A stretch of 64,000 nt of DNA, taken from the NCBI RefSeq assembly GCF_018603905.1, contig NZ_JAHFZZ010000026.1, forward strand, positions 1-64,000, given 5' to 3'. Within the stretch, counting starts at the first letter, position 1; each line of letters starts with the position of its first letter. Position numbers and translations under genes: made by a program. Shown here in pieces: positions 58,141 to 64,000 of this stretch. The notes beneath the pieces were generated by a model, which had not been told where the DNA came from, did not search any database, and saw only the letters and a list, made by a program, of their open reading frames with translations. This DNA is from Nonomuraea sp. NEAU-A123. GTDB lineage: Bacteria; Actinomycetota; Actinomycetes; Streptosporangiales; Streptosporangiaceae.

Positions 58141-59111
58141 CGCTGGAACCTTGTCAGGAGCGCGGCCAGCACCACGACGATGCCGACGGCGAGGGGCTGG
58201 TAGAACTGCGAGACGCCGAGCAGCGTCAGCCCGTTGACCAGCGCGATGAGCAGGAGCGCGCCGATGACCGGGCCGATGATGCTGCCGCGCCCGCCGAACA
58301 GGCTCACCCCGCCGAGCACGACCGCGGCCACGGAGTTGAGCAGGAAGGCGGTGTTGGCGGCCGGCTCGGCCGCGCCGATCCGGGCGACCAGCAGGATGGC
58401 CCCGAGCCCGGCGAGCACGCCGGAGATCGTGTAGACGGCGATCTTCACGCGCTGGGTGCTGATCCCCATGGCCGTCGCGGACTCCGCAGCGCCGCCCGTG
58501 GCCAGCAGGTGCGTGCCGAACCGGGTGTGGAACAGCAGGACGTGCGCCAGCACCGCGACGACCGCCGCGATGACGAACGACCAGCCGAAGATCCCGAGCC
58601 CGCCGGTCGACAGCCCGAGCAGCGTCGCGTCGATGATCGTCACAGGCTTGCCGTCGGAGAGGATCAGCGCCAGCCCGGAGGCCGCCGAAAGGGTGCCGAG
58701 CGTGACGATGAAGTCGGTGATCTTGCCACGGGCGACGATCACTCCGTTGAGCACGCCGACCAGGCCAGAGGCGACGATGGCCGCCAGGCACGACAGCGCC
58801 AGGCCCATGCCCATCGAGTAGACCTGGCCGAAGGCCACCGCGCCCAAGGTCATCGTGGAGGCGATCGACAGGTCGATGCCCGCCGTGGCGATGACGAACG
58901 TCTGGCCCACGCTCAGGATGATCAGGATGGCGGCGGCGACCAGCATCGACGCGATGTTGCCCGCGCTGAGGAACGTCGGGTTCAGCGCCTGGAAGACGAT
59001 CACCAGGACGATCAGCCCGACGAGGGCCGCCCACTCGGCCCAGAAGCCGACGTCCTTCAGACGCGCGGTCCAGGCTCCGTGCTCGGGTGCGGCGATTGCA
59101 GTGTTTGCCAT
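58137..59111 (-). CDS. Sugar ABC transporter permease (RbsC/FrcC type)
   Basis: 324 residues, eight or more membrane helices, with the family motifs NPTFLSAGNIASML, TAGIDLSIASTMTLGAV, GLVGVLNGVIVARGKITDFIVTLGTLSAASGLAL and LLNSVAAVVLGGVSLFGGRGSIIGPVIGALLL. ATG 59111 follows GGGACAGAG. Eight bases after the binding-protein stop. Forms the homodimeric channel for the ribose/fructose-type importer. Confidence 0.93.
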   Translation of the reverse strand: MANTAIAAPEHGAWTARLKDVGFWAEWAALVGLIVLVIVFQALNPTFLSAGNIASMLVAAAILIILSVGQTFVIATAGIDLSIASTMTLGAVAFGQVYSMGMGLALSCLAAIVASGLVGVLNGVIVARGKITDFIVTLGTLSAASGLALILSDGKPVTIIDATLLGLSTGGLGIFGWSFVIAAVVAVLAHVLLFHTRFGTHLLATGGAAESATAMGISTQRVKIAVYTISGVLAGLGAILLVARIGAAEPAANTAFLLNSVAAVVLGGVSLFGGRGSIIGPVIGALLLIALVNGLTLLGVSQFYQPLAVGIVVVLAALLTRFQR

Positions 59112-59119
59112 CTCTGTCC

Positions 59120-60166
59120 CTACGGGATGAGGCTCTTGAACGGGTCGACGTAGGCGCCGAACGGCTTGGGCGTGGCCGCCAGCGCCTTGTCCGCGTTGTC
59201 CTTGGTGACCAGCTCGACCGGGGACTTCACCGTGCCCGGCAGCGTCTTGCCCGCCGTGGCGGCCTGGCACGCCTCGATGCCCATCAGGCCCATGGCGTAC
59301 GGGTACTGGGCGACGGTGCCGTCCAGCGTGCCGGCCTTGACCGCTTCGAGGGCGTCCTTGATGCCGTCGACGCTGATGACCTTCACCTTCCCCGTCTGGC
59401 CGGCGTTGGCGATGGCCCGCGACACACCGAGCCCCATGTCGTCGTTGGCGACGAAGAAGCCCTTCAGGTCCGGGTGCGCGCGCAGGAGGTCGGTCGCGGC
59501 GGTGAGCGCGGTCTGGCGATCCCAGTTGGCGGCGACCGTCTGGACGACCTTGAACTTGTTGCCGATGCCCTGCTGGAACCCCTCGACCCTGGCGCCGCTG
59601 GTGACGTCGCCCGATATGCCGCCGACGATCGCGACGTCACCGCCGGAGGGCACGAGCTGGCTCATCCGCTGCCCGGCCATCGTGCCCGCCTCGCCGTTGT
59701 CGGTGCCGATGTAGGTGGCCAGCTTGACGTTGGCGCTGTTGGCCGCACCGGGGTCGATCGGGCTGTCGATGTTGACGATGGGCTTGTTCTGCGCGCCGAT
59801 CTTGGCCAGGCCCTGGATCAGGTTGGTGCCCGTGATCGGGTTGACCACGAAGCACGAGAAGGGCTGCCCGGCCAGGCCGTTGAGCTTGTCCGCCTGCCCG
59901 GTGGTGTCGGTGATGGAGGTGGCCGCCTGGACCGTGAGGGCCACGCCGCCCGCCTTGGCCTGCTCGTCCATGCCCTGCTTCATCGTCTGGAAGAACGGGT
60001 TGTCCAGCCCCTTGATCACCGCGGCGACGTTCGGAACCGCGGTGCTGGAGCTCGCCTCGGTCGAACCGGCGGACACGCTGGAGCCGCACGCTCCCAGAGC
60101 CAGCGTTCCGGCCGCCAGGACGGCGGTGACCGCTGCCCCTCGCCTGCGATGCGAGGTCATATGCAT
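59120..60166 (-). CDS. Sugar-binding lipoprotein (RbsB/FrcB type)
   Basis: 348 residues. Lipobox LALGAC (Cys about 27). Periplasmic-binding-protein-like fold: VAAVIKGLDNPFFQTMKQGMDEQAKAGG, NPITGTNLIQGLAKIG, VNIDSPID, VAIVGGISGDVTSGARVEGFQQGI, VANDDMGLGVSRAIANAG, KVISVDGIKDALEAVKAG, TVAQYPYAMGLMGIEA. Binds a monosaccharide outside the cell. First gene of the operon; AAAGGGG precedes its ATG. Divergent from the ROK regulator. Confidence 0.92.
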   Translation of the reverse strand: MHMTSHRRRGAAVTAVLAAGTLALGACGSSVSAGSTEASSSTAVPNVAAVIKGLDNPFFQTMKQGMDEQAKAGGVALTVQAATSITDTTGQADKLNGLAGQPFSCFVVNPITGTNLIQGLAKIGAQNKPIVNIDSPIDPGAANSANVKLATYIGTDNGEAGTMAGQRMSQLVPSGGDVAIVGGISGDVTSGARVEGFQQGIGNKFKVVQTVAANWDRQTALTAATDLLRAHPDLKGFFVANDDMGLGVSRAIANAGQTGKVKVISVDGIKDALEAVKAGTLDGTVAQYPYAMGLMGIEACQAATAGKTLPGTVKSPVELVTKDNADKALAATPKPFGAYVDPFKSLIP

Positions 60167-60231
60167 CGGATGCCCCTTTCGGCGTCGATGGGATGACCGT
60201 ATGTGCTACTTCTGAAGACTGACAACCCTTC

Positions 60232-60252
60232 TTTCGACTTTTTAAGACGAAA
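60232..60252. promoter_or_regulatory. ROK regulator operator-like dyad
   Basis: TTTCGaCTT (60232-60240) and AAGaCGAAA (60244-60252), 8 of 9 positions paired, 3-base centre, in the 131-base gap between the ABC operon and the ROK gene; AT-rich like known ROK/NagC and FrcR-type sites. Confidence 0.65.
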
Positions 60253-60297
60253 CTTTCTTGACTTACGAGTACTCGCGGTCGCCGATAGAGTGGACGA

Positions 60298-61542
60298 ATG
60301 GCCATAACAGGCGTGTCCACCCTGCGGATGGGAGTCAGCTCAGGGGAGATCCTCAGCTTGTTCCGCGACATCCCCGATGGGCTCACGAAAGCCGACGTCA
60401 TGCGGCATACCGGCCTGTCACGCACGACGGTCAACCAGCGCCTCGACGGGCTGCTGGCCGCCGGACTGCTCATGCCCGCGCCCACGGAGGCGCGCACGGG
60501 CGGCCGGCCCGCCGGCCAGTTCGTCGTCAACCGCGGCCGGGGCGTGCTGCTGGTGGCCGACGTGGGCGCCACCGGCCTGCGCACCGCCGTGTGCGACCTG
60601 GGCGGGGAGGTGCGGGCCGAACGCGACGTCCGCGCCGACGTGACGAGCGGCCCGACGGCGATCCTCACGATCGTGTCCAAGCTGTTCGCCGAGCTGCTCG
60701 ACGAGCGCGGCCACGCACCCGGCGACGTGCTCGGCATCGGCATCGACGTGCCCGGTCCGGTCGACTTCGCGAGCGGGCGGGTGGTCAGCCCGCCGATCAT
60801 GACCGGCTGGGACCGCTTCGACATCCCGGGCTGGTTCACCGCCCACTACAACTGCCCGGTGCTGGTCGACAAGGACGTCAACGCGATGGCCTTCGGCGAG
60901 CAGCGCCTGCGCTACCCCGAGGTCCCGCACCTGCTCATGGTCAAGATCGGCACCGGCATCGGCACCGGCCTCATCGCCGGCGGCCAGGTGCACCGGGGGG
61001 CCGACGGCGCGGCCGGCGACATCGGCCACATCCAGGTCGTGGTCGACGACGTGGCCGAGCCGCCGCTCTGCCGGTGCGGCAACGTCGGCTGCGTGGAGGC
61101 GTACACGGGGGGCTGGGCGCTTGTCCGCGATCTCCAGGCGGCGGGCCGCGACATCGCCAGCGTCGACGACGCTGTGCGGCTGATCCGCTCCGGCGACCTG
61201 GTCGCGGTACGGCTCGCGCGGCGCGCGGCCCGCATACTCGGCGGCGCCATCGCCGACACCGTCAACCTGTTCAACCCGCGCATCATCGCGATCGGCGGCC
61301 AGCTCGCGCACACCGACGAGCAGTTGTTCGCCGGCATCCGCGAGATCGTCTACCGGCGGTCCCTGCCGCTGGCCACCCGCAATCTGCAGATCGTCCGCAG
61401 CGACCTCGACCCCAACGCGGGCATACTCGGGCTCGCGCAGCTCCTCGTGGACGGGATCTACTCTCCCCAGCGGGTCCAGGAACTCGTCGATCGCGGTGGC
61501 GCGGGCAGTAAGATCATGCTCCCCGTCCCCGACGGAGAATGA
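60298..61542 (+). CDS. ROK-family transcriptional repressor of the sugar operon
   Basis: 414 residues. N-terminal winged helix (ILSLFRDIPDGLTKADVMRHTGLSRTTVNQRLDGLLAAGLL), then the ROK sugar-kinase-like domain: VADVGATGLRTAVCDL, GIGIDVPGPVDF, LVDKDVNAMAFGE, KIGTGIGTGLIAGGQVHRGADGAAGDIGHI, and the zinc motif CRCGNVGCVEAYTGG. Senses the imported sugar or its phosphate and releases DNA. Divergent from the ABC operon with a dyad in between, as frcR lies beside frcBCAK. Confidence 0.92.
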   Translation: MAITGVSTLRMGVSSGEILSLFRDIPDGLTKADVMRHTGLSRTTVNQRLDGLLAAGLLMPAPTEARTGGRPAGQFVVNRGRGVLLVADVGATGLRTAVCDLGGEVRAERDVRADVTSGPTAILTIVSKLFAELLDERGHAPGDVLGIGIDVPGPVDFASGRVVSPPIMTGWDRFDIPGWFTAHYNCPVLVDKDVNAMAFGEQRLRYPEVPHLLMVKIGTGIGTGLIAGGQVHRGADGAAGDIGHIQVVVDDVAEPPLCRCGNVGCVEAYTGGWALVRDLQAAGRDIASVDDAVRLIRSGDLVAVRLARRAARILGGAIADTVNLFNPRIIAIGGQLAHTDEQLFAGIREIVYRRSLPLATRNLQIVRSDLDPNAGILGLAQLLVDGIYSPQRVQELVDRGGAGSKIMLPVPDGE

Positions 61543-61545
61543 GAC

Positions 61546-62238
61546 ATGCGGAAATACGTGATCTTGGGCGTGCAGGGCAGCGGCAAGGGCACCCAGAGCA
61601 CCTTGCTGGCCACCGATCTCGACCTGGTGCACATCAGCGTCGGCGACATCTTCCGCTGGCACGTCAAGAGCCACACCAAGCTCGGCGCCCAGGTCCGCCG
61701 GCTGGTCGCGGCCGGCGAGCTCGTGGGCGACGACCTGGTCGAGGACGTGGTCAGGGAGCGCCTCCAGCAGCACGACTGGAACTTCGGCTTCATCATCGAC
61801 GGCTTCCCACGCAGCCGGCGGCAGGCGGAGTTCTTCCTGGAGAGCTACGACATCGACGGCGTCATCCACCTCGACCTGCCCGACGACGAGGTGCGGCGGC
61901 GGGTCCTGGCCAGGCGGCTGTGCTCACGCTGCGGCATGGACTACAACCTGATCGCCCACCGGCCCGCGACCGAGGGCAGATGCGACGTGTGCGGCGGCGA
62001 GCTCGTCACCCGCGAGGACGACGCCCCGGACGCGCTCGCCACGCGGCTGCGCGAATACCACGACAAGATCGACCCGGTCGTGGAGCTGTTCCGCGGCAAG
62101 GAGTACGTCACGACGGTCGACGCCCGCGACGACAAGGTGACCGTCCAGCGGAGCATCCGCGCCCGCCTCAACCTCCCGCCGTACGTCCCGGAGAAGTCGG
62201 AAAAGGCGGATTCAGGGCGCGAAGTCGCGGCCGAGTAG
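61546..62238 (+). CDS. Adenylate kinase-family nucleoside monophosphate kinase with zinc lid
   Basis: 230 residues. P-loop VILGVQGSGKGTQSTLL, whereas housekeeping Adk has GPPGAGKGTQ. Then HISVGDIFRWHVKSHTKLG, GFIIDGFPRSRRQAEFF, DLPDDEVRRRVLARR, and a LID with CSRCGMDYNL and CDVCGG, a four-Cys zinc site. The altered P-loop and a location away from ribosomal genes suggest a paralogue rather than the main adk. Three bases after the ROK stop, so probably co-transcribed. The 3' end overlaps the acyl-CoA dehydrogenase gene by 27 bases. Confidence 0.85.
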   Translation: MRKYVILGVQGSGKGTQSTLLATDLDLVHISVGDIFRWHVKSHTKLGAQVRRLVAAGELVGDDLVEDVVRERLQQHDWNFGFIIDGFPRSRRQAEFFLESYDIDGVIHLDLPDDEVRRRVLARRLCSRCGMDYNLIAHRPATEGRCDVCGGELVTREDDAPDALATRLREYHDKIDPVVELFRGKEYVTTVDARDDKVTVQRSIRARLNLPPYVPEKSEKADSGREVAAE

Positions 62239-63351
62239 CTGCCGGGCGACGACCAGCTTGGTGATCTGGGCGGTGCCGTCGGCGATCTGCAGCGCGATCA
62301 CGTCCCGCAGCCGCTGCGCCTGCCGCAGCTCCTCCGAGTAGCCGGCCTGCCCGAACGTGAGCAGCGCCTGCTGGACGGCGTCCGCGGCCATCCTCGGCAC
62401 CCACCACTTGACCATGTTCGCCTCGGTCGTGTGGGGGAGCCCCTGGTCTTTGCGCCACAGCGCCTCGTAGCAGAGCGCCCGGCCCGCGCGAAGCTGCGTG
62501 GCGTACTCGACCAGGGGGAAACTGAGCCCCTGGAAGGCGCCGAGCGGGCGGCCGAAGGCGATGCGCGTGCGCGCCCGCTCCAGCGCGTCGTCGATCGCCG
62601 CCTGCGCGGTGCCCGTCGCCATCAACGCGATCAGCGCCCGCGAATAGTCGAAACCCCGCATGACCTGGACGAACCCGAGGCCCTCGCCGCCCACGATCGT
62701 CTCGGGCCCGGCGGACAGGCCGTCGAAGGTCAGGTGGGCGCGGCCCGCGGCGCGGTTGCCGAGGTCGGTGAACGCCTCCCGCTTGGCGGACGCCAGATCG
62801 GCGAGGAAGGCGGTGACGCCGCGCGCCCCCGGACCGCCCGTCCTGGCGAAGACCAGGCCGTGCGTGGCGGTCATGCCGAGCATGATCGAGGTCTTCTCGC
62901 CGTCCAGCAGCCAGGCGCTGTCCTGGGGGGTGGCGCGGAACTCGATGGCGGCGGCGTCCGATCCGTGCTCGGGCTCCGTCAGGCAGATGGCCGGGATCAG
63001 GTCCCCCGAGGCCAGGGCGGGCAGCCAGTCGGCCCGCTGCTCCGGCGAGGCGTTGGCCTGCAGGATGTCGGCCACGAGCGCGGCGTTGAGCACCAGGTAG
63101 CAGCTGTTCACGTCGGCGCGGGCCAGCTCTTCGAGCACCAGGCCCGTGGTCACGGCGTCGGCGCCCGAACCGCCGTACTCCCGGTGGACGCGCAGGCCGA
63201 GCAGGCCCATGCGGGCCAGCTCGCCGGGCAGCTCGGGGCGCATGGCCGCGGCGCGGTCGTCGGACTGGTAGTGCGGGGCGAGGCGCTCGGCCGCGAAGTC
63301 GCGCACCCGGGCGCGCAGCCGCTCCTGCTCGTCGTCGAACGCGAAGTCCAT
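62212..63351 (-). CDS. Acyl-CoA dehydrogenase
   Basis: 379 residues. N-terminal helices (FDDEQERLRARVRDFAAERLAP), GLLGLRVHREYGGSGAD, the substrate/FAD block ICLTEPEHGSDAAAIEFRATP, and the C-terminal RIAFGRPLGAFQGLSFPLVEYATQLRAGRALCYEALW. The LLTFGQAGYSEELRQAQRLRDV region lies where the catalytic Glu is found in many members (GYxxE type). Oxidises an acyl-CoA to the 2-enoyl form with FAD and ETF. Starts 2 bases before the end of the acyl-CoA synthetase gene, so both likely serve one fatty or aromatic acid pathway. Confidence 0.92.
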   Translation of the reverse strand: MDFAFDDEQERLRARVRDFAAERLAPHYQSDDRAAAMRPELPGELARMGLLGLRVHREYGGSGADAVTTGLVLEELARADVNSCYLVLNAALVADILQANASPEQRADWLPALASGDLIPAICLTEPEHGSDAAAIEFRATPQDSAWLLDGEKTSIMLGMTATHGLVFARTGGPGARGVTAFLADLASAKREAFTDLGNRAAGRAHLTFDGLSAGPETIVGGEGLGFVQVMRGFDYSRALIALMATGTAQAAIDDALERARTRIAFGRPLGAFQGLSFPLVEYATQLRAGRALCYEALWRKDQGLPHTTEANMVKWWVPRMAADAVQQALLTFGQAGYSEELRQAQRLRDVIALQIADGTAQITKLVVARQLLGRDFAP

Positions 63352-63353
63352 AC

Positions 63354-64000
63354 TCAGCCCATCCGTTCCCGCAGCTCGAACTTCTGCACCTTGCCCGACG
63401 CCGTCTTCGGCAGCTCGGCCACGACCGTCAGGCGTTCTGGCCAGAACTGCCGGGCCATGCCGAGCCGCTCCAGATGCCGCTGTACGTCGGCCAGCGACGG
63501 CGGCTCGCCAGCCGGGACGACGAAGGCGCACGCCCGCTCGCCGAGCCGCTCGTCGGGATAGGCCACCAGCGCGGCCTCCTTGATCCGCGGGTGCCGCCAC
63601 AACGCGGCCTCCACCTCGACCACGGGGATCTTCTCCCCGCCCCTGACGATCAGGTCCTTGGCCCGGCCGGTGATCCGGATGCCGTCGTGGCCGTCGTCCC
63701 TGGCGAGGTCGCCCGTGTCGAACCAGCCGTCGGGGGTGAGGGCCTCGCCGTACAGGTCCGGGCGCTTCCAGTAGCCGACGCACTGGTTCGCGCCGCGTAC
63801 CTGAAGCCGGTCGCCGTCGATCCGGACCCGCATCCACGGCGCGGGCCGGCCGTCGGAGCGCGCGGCGAGATCCGGCGGGTCCTCGGGGCGGGTGATGGTG
63901 ACCGTGGCGTTCTCCGTCATGCCCCACAGCGCGTACATGCGCACACCGAGCACCTCGCCCGCCTCCTCCACCACCTTCGGCGGGATGGGCGACCCGCCGC
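63354..64000 (-). CDS. AMP-forming acyl-CoA synthetase, C-terminal part (runs off right edge)
   Basis: The last ~215 residues of an ANL-superfamily ligase, open to the window end. GGSPIPPKVVEEAGEVLG, MYALWGMTENATVTITRPED (motif A5), WFDTGDLARDDGHDGIRITGRAKDLIVRGGEKIPVVEVEAAL (A7-A8) and PKTASGKVQKFELRE (A10 with the catalytic Lys). The WGMTEN and NQCVGYWKRPDL context resembles cyclohexanecarboxylate-CoA ligase types. Its product would feed the acyl-CoA dehydrogenase downstream. The 5' part is outside the window. Confidence 0.92.
   Translation of the reverse strand, partial: GGSPIPPKVVEEAGEVLGVRMYALWGMTENATVTITRPEDPPDLAARSDGRPAPWMRVRIDGDRLQVRGANQCVGYWKRPDLYGEALTPDGWFDTGDLARDDGHDGIRITGRAKDLIVRGGEKIPVVEVEAALWRHPRIKEAALVAYPDERLGERACAFVVPAGEPPSLADVQRHLERLGMARQFWPERLTVVAELPKTASGKVQKFELRERMG

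Overview
The window is high-GC DNA with frequent GTG starts, stop/start overlaps of the ATGA or GTGA type, lipoprotein and Sec signals, GlnII-type glutamine synthetase and many one-component regulators. This fits a filamentous actinomycete, most likely Streptosporangiaceae (Nonomuraea-like). The genus is inference from protein style, not a computed placement. I saw no rRNA, intact tRNA, CRISPR array, complete insertion sequence or prophage.

Layout. 1-2.9 kb: a groEL 3' fragment, a SnoaL-like protein and small secreted proteins, including a zinc-metallopeptidase relative that has lost its HExxH motif. 2.95-11.7 kb: an oxidation cluster built around a CYP51-family P450, with ferredoxin, a second P450, three dehydrogenases, an aldehyde dehydrogenase, SnoaL and carboxymuconolactone-decarboxylase-like proteins and a TetR regulator. 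Its gene set matches what I remember of the M. tuberculosis Rv0763c-Rv0771 region. Two identical 16-bp palindromes, one at the TetR start and one at the aldehyde dehydrogenase start, tie it into a regulon, and both contain the GTG start codon. 11.7-22 kb: sugar dehydrogenase, a lipoprotein plus FtsH-like AAA protease pair, hemerythrin-like protein, glnII, a PHP-type metallohydrolase and an aldehyde dehydrogenase. 22-27.5 kb: an accessory, decaying region bracketed by two copies of a ~97-bp double-hairpin repeat. It holds regulator remnants, an AT-richer lipoprotein, an XRE regulator divergent from two small coupled genes, and a VapB-type antitoxin without toxin.

27.5-34 kb: a DeoR-controlled carbohydrate locus (ABC binding protein, two permeases, class II aldolase, ADP-dependent glucokinase/phosphofructokinase-family kinase) with no ABC ATPase and no isomerase. 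34-38.7 kb: wreckage of a PadR-controlled ABC exporter, a half-size FtsX-like permease and a collapsed Ser/Thr kinase gene. 38.8-46 kb: a secreted beta-helix protein, serine hydrolase, small DNA-binding proteins, transglutaminase-like protein, and a TetR/FAD-monooxygenase divergent pair with three operator-like sites. 46-52 kb: a sugar-acid locus (alcohol/L-idonate-type dehydrogenase, MFS symporter, mannitol/fructuronate dehydrogenase, D-mannonate dehydratase family, GntR) followed by a MerR regulator. 53-55.8 kb: a PAS membrane protein overlapping a membrane-anchored coiled-coil protein, then DinB-like and phosphotransferase genes. 55.8-61.5 kb: an Frc-like sugar ABC operon with P-loop kinase and TIM-barrel epimerase, divergent from a ROK regulator. 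61.5-64 kb: an adenylate kinase paralogue, an acyl-CoA dehydrogenase and the 3' part of an acyl-CoA synthetase.

Working together: the window mostly encodes catabolic modules, each with its own regulator and, in most cases, a visible inverted repeat next to the promoter. The best candidates for undescribed biology are the leaderless operator/start-codon arrangement of the CYP51 regulon, the DeoR/ADP-kinase/aldolase sugar locus, and the overlapping PAS/coiled-coil membrane pair.
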